From positions 146,702 through 210,701 of the forward strand of contig JALNWO010000001.1 of NCBI GenBank assembly GCA_023230825.1: 64,000 nt of DNA, written 5' to 3'. Position 1 is the first letter of the stretch; the number at the start of each line of letters is the position of its first letter. Position numbers and translations under genes: made by a program. The notes beneath the pieces were generated by a model that was not told the DNA's origin, searched no databases, and was given only the letters and a program-made list of their open reading frames with translations. Positions 19,339 to 27,699 of this stretch are shown here, piece by piece. Source of the stretch: Acholeplasmataceae bacterium. Lineage in GTDB: Bacteria; Bacillota_I; Bacilli_A; Acholeplasmatales; Acholeplasmataceae.

Positions 19339-21246
19339 ATGAGTCAACAAGATTCTGTTCGCTGGGGTAATACGCCTGAGTCTAACCGGCCTTCTGCAGC
19401 AGGTCAGGAAACAAATGAGAAAGTTCTCGCTAGTGATCAACTCGGACAAGAGCGTTACAATCCAGACGAACTGGGTGTTGGTATCTTTGGCGCAGGAATG
19501 CAGATGTCGTTCAACTCTGGTTCGGAAATTCTCTTCCGTGCCAAAGAAGCACTCGATGCCCAGGTTAAGAAAGCCTCTGAGCAACTGCGTCGTGAAAATC
19601 AGATCAAACTAACCATTCTAGACCGTAGTGAGCATAAACGCCTTCCTTACAGCGCTCTGGTTCTTTCCCTGACCAATCCGCTGGTAGCTAAAGGTACATC
19701 GTTCTTCGTCTTCGTTATTGCTGGTGATCAAGGTGCGATCGTCCGTAATGAAATTCTACCTAATAACCAAGGTCAGTGCGAAACGCTTTCCTTACCTGCT
19801 GATGCACTGAACCAAGTCATCAAAGAAGCAGGAGAAATCCTACGTGGTTTGAATCCTGGTGTAACAGATCTCTTCTCGGCTTCGGGTATTGTTGTAACGA
19901 ACGACACTTTCTCTTGGGATAGTGAAAAAGACGTTTATCAACTCCTGGCCCGTGGTTATAACTCTTGCCTAGCTGTACTTTCTAGTAAAGGTCCTCGTTG
20001 GGATGATGTTAACTTGGCAAAGGTAATGGGTTCAGAACTGGAAGTTGTTCTGCAACGCACTCGTGGCCAAGCTCAACCGCGTGACGTACTGGGGCGTCCG
20101 AAGCGTCGTGATCTGGAAGTGTCTCTGCGCACTCGTCAGGTTATGAGTCCTCAAACAGGTGATATCATCCATAAAGCAGAAACGATTGCTAGTCTGTCTG
20201 TTTATGGTGATCTGCTTTGGGGTCCGGAGACGGTTCAAAAAGTAAACCAGTTTGGACAACCTGTTGTCGAGACCAAAACCTATAAGCAGCGCGTTATCAT
20301 CACCCAGATGCGTAACCACCAAGCTTATACGTTGGGTTCGCAGCTAATGTCCTTTATCCCAGCCATTGCTCTGTTCCAGCCAAAAGCAACTCACCAAGCT
20401 TTTATCCCATCACCTGATTCTTCGATGGGTAAGTCTGATGACGTTGGTGTTCTGCAACTGGAGGCTAAGTACCATCAAGGCAATATGAGCGGTCAAGAAG
20501 CTGCTCAGCGTGTGGATGTCTTTAATAGCCCGCCTACCCTGATCAGTGACTACCTGGAGAAAATCCTCTCTGACAATATTGAAGTCGCACTTGATATTGA
20601 AGTCGGTGGTGAGGACTACCTGCATAATTCAGTACTGCTCAAAGCAGCACTGTCTGGTAGCGGTGCTTCGGGTAATAAAGACCACGATCGTGCATATACT
20701 AAACTCGTTGAAACCATGACGGTTCTAACTAATGGTAAGTTTGCTGATTTCTGGCAAACTGGTGCACCTATTGCATTCGTAGATTCAGTTCGTGAAGTAG
20801 GTCATTTCACCAACGATGATGGTAACCTGGAAGATACTCGTCATGTGGATACTATTTCCACGATGAATAAGTTTATCGAAAACAATCCGGATTACTATCG
20901 TGTTTGGTCTGATGCTCAAGTAGCAACTAACCGCACAATGCAAGCTCGTATGCGCGACATGCGTAACGTAACTGAGTACATGATCTCGCCTCCGACTTAC
21001 ACGACTCGTGTATTCCGTGTGATCCTGTCCGCAGCCTTCGTTAAAGCATATTTCGATTCCATCTCAGCTCTGGGTATTCGTCTTAACCTGGTTCTGCCTA
21101 ATGAGACTCGTACTGAAGATCGTACGGGTTATGTGAGTACTTCTAGCTCTATTCAAATGGGTGTGGGTGCAGGTATGCTCAATACCTTTGGTGGTAGCGT
21201 TGCTGGTACAATGTCACCTTCCAACTTCCAACGTTGGTCTGCGTAA
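19339..21246 (+). CDS. chmA: chimallin-like phage nucleus shell protein
   Basis: A 635-residue protein, close to the 631 residues I recall for chimallin of 201phi2-1 and Goslar. It directly precedes the beta-prime N-terminal gene, as gp54 precedes gp55 in phiKZ. Chimallin self-assembles into the lattice that encloses phage DNA and excludes host nucleases. The identification rests on length, synteny, and the presence of tubulin and split-polymerase genes; I cannot align it here. Codon use is strikingly GC-richer (CTG, CGT, ACC) than its neighbours, as expected for the most abundant early protein. Termini are low-complexity (NTPESNRPSAAG at the start, a GVGAGMLNTFGGS region at the end), like flexible assembly arms. 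The start has AAAGGAAATAAAAA upstream. Confidence 0.85.
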   Translation: MSQQDSVRWGNTPESNRPSAAGQETNEKVLASDQLGQERYNPDELGVGIFGAGMQMSFNSGSEILFRAKEALDAQVKKASEQLRRENQIKLTILDRSEHKRLPYSALVLSLTNPLVAKGTSFFVFVIAGDQGAIVRNEILPNNQGQCETLSLPADALNQVIKEAGEILRGLNPGVTDLFSASGIVVTNDTFSWDSEKDVYQLLARGYNSCLAVLSSKGPRWDDVNLAKVMGSELEVVLQRTRGQAQPRDVLGRPKRRDLEVSLRTRQVMSPQTGDIIHKAETIASLSVYGDLLWGPETVQKVNQFGQPVVETKTYKQRVIITQMRNHQAYTLGSQLMSFIPAIALFQPKATHQAFIPSPDSSMGKSDDVGVLQLEAKYHQGNMSGQEAAQRVDVFNSPPTLISDYLEKILSDNIEVALDIEVGGEDYLHNSVLLKAALSGSGASGNKDHDRAYTKLVETMTVLTNGKFADFWQTGAPIAFVDSVREVGHFTNDDGNLEDTRHVDTISTMNKFIENNPDYYRVWSDAQVATNRTMQARMRDMRNVTEYMISPPTYTTRVFRVILSAAFVKAYFDSISALGIRLNLVLPNETRTEDRTGYVSTSSSIQMGVGAGMLNTFGGSVAGTMSPSNFQRWSA

Positions 21247-21271
21247 CAAGTAGTTTGATTGCTTTAACTTA

Positions 21272-21312
21272 AGCATTATAGAGGGAGGTGAACAACCTCC
21301 CTCTATCTGCCT
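21272..21312 (+). terminator. hairpin terminator after the shell gene
   Basis: GCATTATAGAGGGAGGT (21273-21289) pairs with ACCTCCCTCTATCTGC (21295-21310). It sits between the shell and beta-prime genes and could reduce read-through into the latter. Confidence 0.75.
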
Positions 21313-21335
21313 TCTTTTAAATTTTGAGGAAAAAG

Positions 21336-23725
21336 ATGGGTATTAGCTTAGTTCTTCAAAATCATGATGAGATTTATAGGGAGCAGTTACACGCTACACC
21401 TATTCTCATAGATTTTCAAAGACTCACCGAGCATGAATATTTTAGTAAAGCATTATCAAATAAGCATCGCAATGCCTTAGCTGAGATTAATAAGCCGCAG
21501 GAAATTAACTATTTCCGAGACTCCACAATTGAAGATAAGGATAAAATTAACCGAACTTTCTATACTCGATACGTATCTGAGAAAACAAATACAGTTATTG
21601 AAGATATTCCGAGTTGTCAGTGCGGTGAATTTAATACTTATAAAAACTTAGGTTGTGTATGTAATGAATGTGGTACGATAGTATCCAGTAACCGCAGTAT
21701 GGATTTACATCCTTTAGTATGGATCGCAGCACCAGAAGGCATCCCTGCTCTAATTAATCCTACAGCTTATCGAATCATTGCCGGTCGTTTCGAGATTAGT
21801 AAATTCGATGTTATTCGTTGGATTATGGATTATAATTATACAGCACCAGGTAAAGAACCTATTGCTGTAGAGCAGTTAGAAAGAATGGAGATCCCAAGAG
21901 GAATCATTAATTTCTACCATCATTTCGACACTATTATCGAAACCTTGTTCGGTATGCGTTCTTTAAGTAAAGGACCTAATACAGCAAAGTTAGACGAAGA
22001 ACTTAGAACTTTTATCAAAAATAATAGGGATAAGATTTTCTCTAAGCATATTCCAATGCCTAACAAAACTTTGCTAGTAGTAGAGAGTACTAACTTTGCT
22101 ACGTATATGGACCCAAAGTTAAGTGGTATTATTGACGCACTTTGGTTGATGGTAGGAATTGATAGTGAGCACTCTAATCTCACTTTAAAGCAAAAAGAAA
22201 TGCGTGTGATTAAGGCATTAGCTCAAATTGCTGAATATCACACTGAGTCTGATAAGACTTCTTTAGCTCAAAAAGGCGGTATCTTCCGACGACATGTCTT
22301 TGGATTTAGAGCTTGGTTAAGTTTTAGGACAGTAATCTCCTCAATTACTGAACCACACAACTTAAGAGATATCTATATTCCATGGAGTACAGCAGTTACT
22401 TGTTTTCAGTATCACTTAATAAATAAGTTAAGTAAGAGGTTAAATCCAAATACTGGAAAACGCTTTACTCCCCATGAAATCGATCTGTTTATTGAAGGTC
22501 ATGTCAACAAATGGCATCCTTTACTTAGAGAGATCTTTGATGAATTATTAGCTGAGACACCAAATGGACGAGGTATCCCCTGCTTAAAGAATAGGAACCC
22601 TAGTCTTTATCGCAACTCTATCCAAAAGGTGTATATAACTAAGATCAAAGATGATATCACTGATGTTACAACAAGTATTAGTATCTTAACTGTTCGTCCC
22701 CTCAATGCTAAAAAGATAAGATATTTATTAATAGATATTTTGTTATTGGCCATTACACTAGTAATAGTGTACTTGAATCCTCTCTAACTGACTGGGAACT
22801 CCTACAACAATAGGACAATCAGCAGCGAAGCTTTGTCTTAATAATACTCAGACAAAGAACGTTCAACGATCAGAGAAACCAATAAATGTAACTCGTATTA
22901 AAAGACGAGAATAAGCTAGATATTATCTAGACGAAGGGAGTATCGTAGCGCCAAGTGGTGGGTATAACCCTTAAAGACGAAACGGGAGGCTTCCTAACTA
23001 ATAGGAAGAAGATATGATCTGAGCCTTACAGTAATGTAAGGAGGGTGTCTTAGCACACCTGCTTATGAGAGCGTGTTAAAACACAACGGCATAAGTGGAC
23101 AATTCTGGATAAACGAAGCTTTTATAGCTATACAGTCCCTTTCTTTAGAAATAAAGAAATGGTAACTTTTTGAATTGCTGGGAACCCCTTAGAGCCTGAC
23201 TCACGACAACGCAGTTGGAAACGACAAACGTGATCGTAAAAAAGAAGTCTGGATTGGGCAATCAGCCGGTAAGCTCCTAACCCTCACAATTATTGAGAGG
23301 TATGGGGAATCCTCAACGATCATCCGGTAGCGCGGAGTAGAACCCCAAGTGGGGAAGAAGCGGAAAGTACCTGACCAGGTAATGCTGAAGGTAGTGATAT
23401 GATCTATGCTCCTATGGGAAAGCCATAGGCAGGTGCCTTAGCGTACCGGCTCTTTGAGAGCGTACTTAATGTACAACGGCTTAGAGCGGACATTAGGTTC
23501 GATGGTGACGAGCTTAACTTCTCTATTATTCCGGATCAGAGGTTAGCTGAAGGACTAGAGAGACTCTCTGTTATCTTTAGTGCTTTTGATCTGACTAATC
23601 CTCGGAGAGTGTCTGGTAGTGTAGCATTTCCTAAAACAGTACTTGCAACTATTGCTAACTACTTACACAGTAAAAAGGAAGTTATTCCAGCTATGCAGTC
23701 TAGAATGATCGAACTGTATAGTTGA
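21336..23725 (+). CDS. RNA polymerase beta-prime N-terminal half, split by two group I introns
   Basis: Homologue by synteny of phiKZ gp55, the beta-prime N-terminal subunit of the non-virion RNA polymerase that transcribes phage genes in the nucleus. Predicted join: 21336-22709, 23108-23110, 23498-23725, giving 534 residues. Exon 1 has a zinc-ribbon CxC...CxxC (CQCGEF...CNECGT, near residues 93-115) and the NRNPSLYRNSIQ stretch equivalent to NRAPTLHRLGIQ of bacterial beta-prime. It then reads PLNA and stops matching. Exon 3 opens FDGDELNF. With the single GAT codon between the introns the catalytic motif NADFDGD is restored (residues 457-463). Unspliced, the frame would end at 22787 in an unrelated hydrophobic tail. 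ATG 21336 is chosen over TTG 21324 because GAGG lies just before it. Confidence 0.82.
22710..23107 (+). ncRNA. group I intron 1 in the beta-prime gene (398 nt)
   Basis: Bounded by AATGCT at the 5' exon end and a terminal G after GGACAATTCTG. Its core words match the intron in the beta gene: CCTCTCTAACTG...GGGAAC, GACGAAACGGGAGGC, GAAGATATGATC, and a 3' hairpin ending in AGGGTGTCTTAGCACACC. A guide GCCATT (22749-22754) can pair with exon AATGCT, with one C-C mismatch and the U.G at the splice site. There is no ORF inside. Boundaries are inferred from the protein motif plus the shared 3' end pattern (GGACA then 5-7 nt, ending in G). Confidence 0.78.
23108..23110 (+). other. predicted one-codon exon (GAT, Asp) between two introns
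   Basis: Exon 1 ends in Asn-Ala and exon 3 starts Phe-Asp-Gly-Asp. The invariant motif is NADFDGD, so one Asp codon is missing. GAT at 23108-23110 follows the predicted terminal G of intron 1 and directly precedes intron 2. No other in-frame arrangement I tried supplies the Asp. Exon skipping would keep the frame but remove this residue. Confidence 0.68.
23111..23497 (+). ncRNA. group I intron 2 in the beta-prime gene (387 nt)
   Basis: Core words include TTGAATTGCTGGGAAC (matching AACTGCGGGAAC of the other introns), GTGATATGATC, a GGTGCCTTAGCGTACC hairpin like GGTGTC-TAGCACACC of its relatives, and the 3' end GCGGACATTAGG. The P7-side sequence is more diverged than in the other three. A guide GTCC (23135-23138) pairs perfectly with GGAT (23107-23110), which includes the last G of intron 1. 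There is no ORF inside. Confidence 0.75.
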
Positions 23726-23757
23726 TAGTTAATTTAATAAAGGAAAAAGGTTATAAC

Positions 23758-24369
23758 ATGGTCCAGATTGTCATGGGATCAGATGTTGATTTCAGAGCGG
23801 CTGTATATGGACAACCTCATCCAGGGAGTTTAAACTTAATCAAGCAAACGAACGAAGCATTATCTAGTAGCTTTACTAATGCTCAAAGTAGTTTCTTAAC
23901 TAAGGTAAAACAGTTATCAGAAGACTTCTCTGGTAACCACGTATTAAGTAAAATGAAGTCTGCACTAAATAAACTAGCACAGGCTTTCTTACCTGATATC
24001 ATTCAGTATTATGATGATATCGATAAGATTCAACAAGCAGCATCTAAGATGCGGTATCTAATCATGAGTGAACCTACACTCCTGAAGAAATACCGTAATC
24101 AAGAGATTGCTGGCTATGATGAGCATTTTACAGATATCTTCCCTGATCAAGTAGGTATTGATCACCCTGTTTATCAAGCTGTTAATAACGGTATCTTGGT
24201 GGAAGGTGATGAAGAGACTCCTGATACAGTGCAAATGTTCTTTACTGATGATGATAACACGATCACTGTAGAAGAACAGGTAGATATTAAATACACTCAA
24301 GCACTAGCCTTAGAAGAAGTCCTCTATGGTAAACGAGACCCTACCAGTCCTTGTGATCAACAGTTCTAA
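23758..24369 (+). CDS. hypothetical protein, 203 aa
   Basis: ATG 23758 follows AAGGAAAAAGG and is preferred to an upstream in-frame start at 23722 that would overlap the polymerase stop. The protein is helical with a Ser/Gln-rich N-terminal part and an acidic C-terminal third. No family is recognised. Being downstream of the beta-prime gene with a 32-base gap, it is probably co-transcribed with it. Confidence 0.72.
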   Translation: MVQIVMGSDVDFRAAVYGQPHPGSLNLIKQTNEALSSSFTNAQSSFLTKVKQLSEDFSGNHVLSKMKSALNKLAQAFLPDIIQYYDDIDKIQQAASKMRYLIMSEPTLLKKYRNQEIAGYDEHFTDIFPDQVGIDHPVYQAVNNGILVEGDEETPDTVQMFFTDDDNTITVEEQVDIKYTQALALEEVLYGKRDPTSPCDQQF

Positions 24370-24377
24370 ATAGTAAG

Positions 24378-24421
24378 ACGGCATAATTGGGAGAGCTAAC
24401 TGCTCTCCCGTTTTATGCCTT
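24378..24421 (+). terminator. hairpin terminator of the GGCATAAT family
   Basis: GGCATAATTGGGAGAGC (24380-24396) pairs with GCTCTCCCGTTTTATGCC (24402-24419) just after the 23758 gene. Confidence 0.8.
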
Positions 24422-24462
24422 TCTTTTTTCTATTCTAATTGTAAACTAGAATAATACAATTA

Positions 24463-24470
24463 CATATAAC
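24463..24470 (+). promoter_or_regulatory. candidate promoter motif (CATATAAC)
   Basis: A CATATAAC variant of the recurring motif lies 105 bases upstream of a 30-residue ORF. It is followed by a perfect leader hairpin TCTATAGAGAAG/CTTCTCTATAGA (within 24509-24538) flanked by GTTAG/CTAAC. Confidence 0.4.
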
Positions 24471-24567
24471 TAATTTGTTAACGGTTTTATATGAAATCGT
24501 TAGGGAGTCTATAGAGAAGTAGCAGCTTCTCTATAGACATGTGACTAACCATCTTTAGGAGGTCAAC

Positions 24568-24660
24568 ATGACTGATAAGGATTATGAGGACGTTCTGCGT
24601 CTTCTAAAATATTTAAATGCCAAGATCGCTGCTATTGACGCAGCTGGTCCACAGGGCTAA
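24568..24660 (+). CDS. small protein, 30 aa
   Basis: A 30-codon frame (MTDKDYEDVLRLL, ending AAGPQG) with one of the best ribosome-binding sites in the window (TAGGAGGTCAAC before the ATG). It has its own promoter-like motif, a hairpin leader upstream and a hairpin terminator directly downstream. The predicted product is a single amphipathic helix with an acidic start. Size, strong signals and isolation point to an abundant small regulatory or inhibitor peptide; function unknown. Confidence 0.72.
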   Translation: MTDKDYEDVLRLLKYLNAKIAAIDAAGPQG

Positions 24661-24667
24661 TTAAATA

Positions 24668-24695
24668 AGCCGAAGGGATTAAAGTCCCTTCGGTA
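24668..24695 (+). terminator. hairpin terminator after the 30-residue ORF
   Basis: GCCGAAGGGA (24669-24678) pairs with TCCCTTCGGT (24685-24694). It follows the small ORF by nine bases. Confidence 0.75.
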
Positions 24696-24783
24696 ACAGT
24701 TAGTCGCATACAATAGAGAATTAACAATAAATAAATATTAACATCCCATCTTTTTATCATCTTAAACACAAAGGACTTTTAAC

Positions 24784-24970
24784 ATGAGAAGCATTCTTAC
24801 TGAAGATTACAGCAATACTCACTTTGGCTGGGTTTGAGCGATACCACGCACCACACCCAGTGATTATTTCTCATGTTCAAAAATGGATTATGAAGTTCGA
24901 TGACTGGAATCCAGATGATTGCCTCTATACTTTTATTGAAAATATTATCGACGAAGGTGATCAGAAGTAA
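24784..24970 (+). pseudogene. small split frame (possible frameshifted gene)
   Basis: ATG 24784, after AAAGGA, encodes 17 residues (MRSILTEDYSNTHFGWV) and stops at TGA 24835. The +1 frame continues without a start as GFERYHAPHPVIIS... to a stop at 24970 and looks like coding sequence. A +1 shift at GGGTTTGA would join them into a protein of about 61 residues. Either this is a decayed gene, a sequence error, a real +1 frameshift, or the second part starts at a TTG near 24825. A hairpin and T-tract follow. Confidence 0.4.
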
Positions 24971-24974
24971 TTAA

Positions 24975-25031
24975 AGAGAGGATAGTCTATTACAGATTAT
25001 CCTCTTCTACTTCTCTTTCTTTTTTTTTTTC
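24975..25031 (+). terminator. hairpin plus T-tract
   Basis: AGAGAGGATAGTCT pairs with AGATTATCCTCT around a short loop, and a long T-rich tract (25007-25031) follows. Confidence 0.65.
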
Positions 25032-25160
25032 TTTTGTTATAGTAAATTTATTCCTATATTTCAACTCTATCATATACAAATTAAATAAAACATACAAACA
25101 AATGCTTAAATTCAGATTAAGAAGTAAGGATACTATGATGCTATTAAAGGATTTATAAAC

Positions 25161-25568
25161 ATGGCTAAGAAAATACCTTATGTAGGTGCTAATTCCTATA
25201 TCAATAATATCGAATTAAAAGCAGATATTGCAATGGCTAATATCTTAGTATCAGAAGCTTCCCAATCTAATATTTTCAGAAGCTCAGTAACGAGTATTCC
25301 AGGCATCTTCTCTGAAGGCAATGGAAACATAGAACTTACTATTTCTTTACTGAGGTCTAAATTAGAGAATTATTTACTTCGAATTTTTGATGGTGCAGTG
25401 GTAGATGTATTTCGCTACGATGGTATAGATGAAGATGCTAGTAAACAAACTATCATTATTAGAGCAATGATAGTTGATGATGATAAGCAATATAACTTAG
25501 AAAAGCTATTAAGAGAAGTTAATGGCAAATATACGTATATAACTAACATCAATAACGGGACCGTTTAA
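25161..25568 (+). CDS. hypothetical protein, 135 aa
   Basis: ATG 25161 with AAAGGA upstream. The product has alternating helix and strand segments and no recognised motif. It is the first gene of a cluster (25161-28545) that ends in recombination/repair-type genes, so a role in DNA metabolism is possible but unsupported. Confidence 0.72.
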   Translation: MAKKIPYVGANSYINNIELKADIAMANILVSEASQSNIFRSSVTSIPGIFSEGNGNIELTISLLRSKLENYLLRIFDGAVVDVFRYDGIDEDASKQTIIIRAMIVDDDKQYNLEKLLREVNGKYTYITNINNGTV

Positions 25569-25574
25569 TTAGCT

Positions 25575-25862
25575 ATGGAAACGAGCTTTAAGTTTGTATT
25601 ACTTGATACTAATCACAATACAGAAGAAAGTGATTGGGGGGCATTATTTACAGTAGAAGTAGAAGGCTTAACTTCCTATACTAACAAGAAAGTTCCAGTT
25701 TTATTTAAAAGTACTAGATATCATATCGATGTATTTAAAGTACATAATAAAGAAATGGAAAAAATCGATCTTAATACCGATTTAGAAGAACGTATTAAAA
25801 AACGCTATGAAGAAAGCTATCTATTTGGTAAAAAAATATTCACCTTAGCTATCTTACGATAA
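25575..25862 (+). CDS. hypothetical protein, 95 aa
   Basis: ATG 25575, six bases after the preceding stop, with a poor ribosome-binding site, so probably coupled. A small strand-rich domain with a Lys/Glu-rich helical C-terminus. No family is recognised. Confidence 0.68.
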   Translation: METSFKFVLLDTNHNTEESDWGALFTVEVEGLTSYTNKKVPVLFKSTRYHIDVFKVHNKEMEKIDLNTDLEERIKKRYEESYLFGKKIFTLAILR

Positions 25863-25899
25863 CGTTTAATTAACTATCTTATTATAAAAAGGTGTGGTA

Positions 25900-26577
25900 T
25901 TGGAACAAGATTACTTAAATAAAGCATCAGACTTACTTAACGAAGCGCTCTTGAATAAATCTATTGTAGGTTTAGATTCTATTAAAGAAGTCGTAGATAA
26001 AGCTCAAGAATGGCTAGCTGTTCGTATTACAACGGATCAATTTGAAGAAGGTTTCTTACCTCTATTTACTGGCGAGACACCAAAGTATCCAGAAGTCAAC
26101 TTCTATACTTATTCTAATTTTGTAGGAGGTCCTAACAGAGAACTCATCCTTACAGATAGTACTGGTAAAGATGTTCTTATTGTTCCTCCTTTATTTGATC
26201 GTGATAAAATTAAATTCGATCTACCTAGAGATCCCCAGAATTCTTTATTTGAATTAATGGGTAGGGTAGGTGAAGTAAGTAGTCGCATCCCTATGCAAGG
26301 TAATCGCTTATTCTTAGCGATGACAAGTCGTAAATGGGATGATATTAAAAATAAAGATATTTATCTTAAAGTTATTCAGGATTGGAATAAAGTCTTTAGC
26401 TATTTTGGTAGGGAAGTTATTACTATTGAAGGACTTTCTAATGAAGAATTAGGTATCCCAAATAACTATAAACCTAAGGTCTTAAATCAGGAACAACCTG
26501 TTGAAATAAGAAATAATGTAACTCCTTCATCTAATAGTAGAGATTTCCTCGATCTTGATGAAGAATATGATAGCTAA
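25900..26577 (+). CDS. hypothetical protein, 225 aa
   Basis: The frame is open from GTG 25894; TTG 25900 (MEQDYLNKASDLL) is chosen because AAAAAGG sits seven bases before it. It is an alpha/beta protein with a disordered Asn/Ser-rich stretch and an acidic C-terminal tail (DLDEEYDS), the kind of tail often used for partner binding. It overlaps the start of the SbcD-like nuclease gene. No family is recognised. Confidence 0.68.
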   Translation: MEQDYLNKASDLLNEALLNKSIVGLDSIKEVVDKAQEWLAVRITTDQFEEGFLPLFTGETPKYPEVNFYTYSNFVGGPNRELILTDSTGKDVLIVPPLFDRDKIKFDLPRDPQNSLFELMGRVGEVSSRIPMQGNRLFLAMTSRKWDDIKNKDIYLKVIQDWNKVFSYFGREVITIEGLSNEELGIPNNYKPKVLNQEQPVEIRNNVTPSSNSRDFLDLDEEYDS

Positions 26578-27694
26578 AGAAAAGTTAAATGCTTTCGTCA
26601 TTTCTGACATTCATTTCGGTAATACTAGAATTGATAATCAAAGAATGGCTAAAGCACTTAGAGATGTATTAAGTGATAAAAATCCTAAATTCCAATATAT
26701 CAACGCTATCTTTTTCGCAGGAGATATTTGGGATAAGTTATTATCACTTAATAACCCTGACTTACCAGAGATATTTAATAAGTTCTTAGCGATCTTTAGA
26801 GATTGTAAAAAGAAAAATATTTCGGTATTTATTTTAGAGGGAACTAAGAGTCATGAATGGGCGCAGTCCAATGTCTTAGATTCCCTCAATACTTCTAGTG
26901 GTATTTGTGCACAAATAAAATATATCAAAGAGCTGATTGTCTGGTATGAAGAGAGATTCCAAAAGAATTTTCTCTTCATACCGGATGATCTACATCATGA
27001 TCATTCAATCGTCCTTGCACAAGCCTTAGAAGCTTTAAAAGAGAAAGGATTGGATTGTGTAGATTTAGCCATTACTCACGGAATGTTTAAGCATCACGTA
27101 CCAGCAGGACTATCGATTCCCCACCACGATAATAGCTCTTATGAAGTTATTGTTAAGGACGGTATTTTTAACGGTCATGTCCATACTCATAGTGAAGTAG
27201 GTAAGGTATATACTCAAGGCTCTTTTGGTCGTATTAGTCATAATGAAGAAGAAGCTAAAGGGTATTATCATTTCTGGTACGATGAAAATGATGTATTTCA
27301 TAAAACATTTATTGAAAATACTTTAGCTGAACTATTCATTACTGTCGATTGTACTGGTTTAAATGCTGAAGATTCTTTTAAGAAAGTCAAAGCTCTAATA
27401 GCTGAGAAAGGCGAAGACATGACTATTCGTATTATGAGTGAAGGGACTAACCCCATTTTCTCTAATATGAGTGAGTTAATTAAGAGTTTTCCTTTTACCC
27501 GTTTTTCTGAACCTAAGAAGGTAAAAGAAGAAGTGGATAAAGAAACTAAGGCAGTTGATATAAAGAACTTCACACCAATTGTTATCAATAGAGAAAATAT
27601 TGGTCAGCTAGTACTAGAGAGAGCAGATAAAAAAGAAGATCTCGCTCAAGATGTAAGGGCTGCACTCATTGATGCTATTGAAGCGTTGAGGTAA
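26558..27694 (+). CDS. SbcD/Mre11-like metallophosphoesterase nuclease
   Basis: A 378-residue member of the calcineurin-like metallophosphoesterase family, closest in layout to SbcD/Mre11 DNA repair nucleases. Metal-binding motifs appear in order: SDIHFG (DxH), FAGDIWD (GDxxD), EGTKSHEW (in place of GNHE; the usual Asn is replaced), ITHGMF, and NGHVHTHS (GHxH). The altered third motif is odd, because that Asn normally binds metal. It would process DNA ends in recombination-dependent replication. No SbcC/Rad50 ATPase gene lies beside it. The start may be ATG 26558 or ATG 26567, both inside the previous gene. Confidence 0.8.
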   Translation: MKNMIAKEKLNAFVISDIHFGNTRIDNQRMAKALRDVLSDKNPKFQYINAIFFAGDIWDKLLSLNNPDLPEIFNKFLAIFRDCKKKNISVFILEGTKSHEWAQSNVLDSLNTSSGICAQIKYIKELIVWYEERFQKNFLFIPDDLHHDHSIVLAQALEALKEKGLDCVDLAITHGMFKHHVPAGLSIPHHDNSSYEVIVKDGIFNGHVHTHSEVGKVYTQGSFGRISHNEEEAKGYYHFWYDENDVFHKTFIENTLAELFITVDCTGLNAEDSFKKVKALIAEKGEDMTIRIMSEGTNPIFSNMSELIKSFPFTRFSEPKKVKEEVDKETKAVDIKNFTPIVINRENIGQLVLERADKKEDLAQDVRAALIDAIEALR

Positions 27695-27699
27695 TTACA

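Noticed and set aside
20032-20625. Minus-strand frames of 96 and 71 codons within the shell-protein gene
   Set aside because: They are antisense to a gene with strong codon bias, have poor composition and no start signals.
22710-22787. Hydrophobic C-terminal tail on the beta-prime gene suggesting a membrane anchor
   Set aside because: The tail begins exactly where homology to beta-prime stops, and the DNA there is intron sequence. It is read-through, not protein.
21336-23725. An intein as the cause of the broken beta-prime frame
   Set aside because: The intervening DNA has stops in all frames and RNA-type core words, with no intein splicing motifs.
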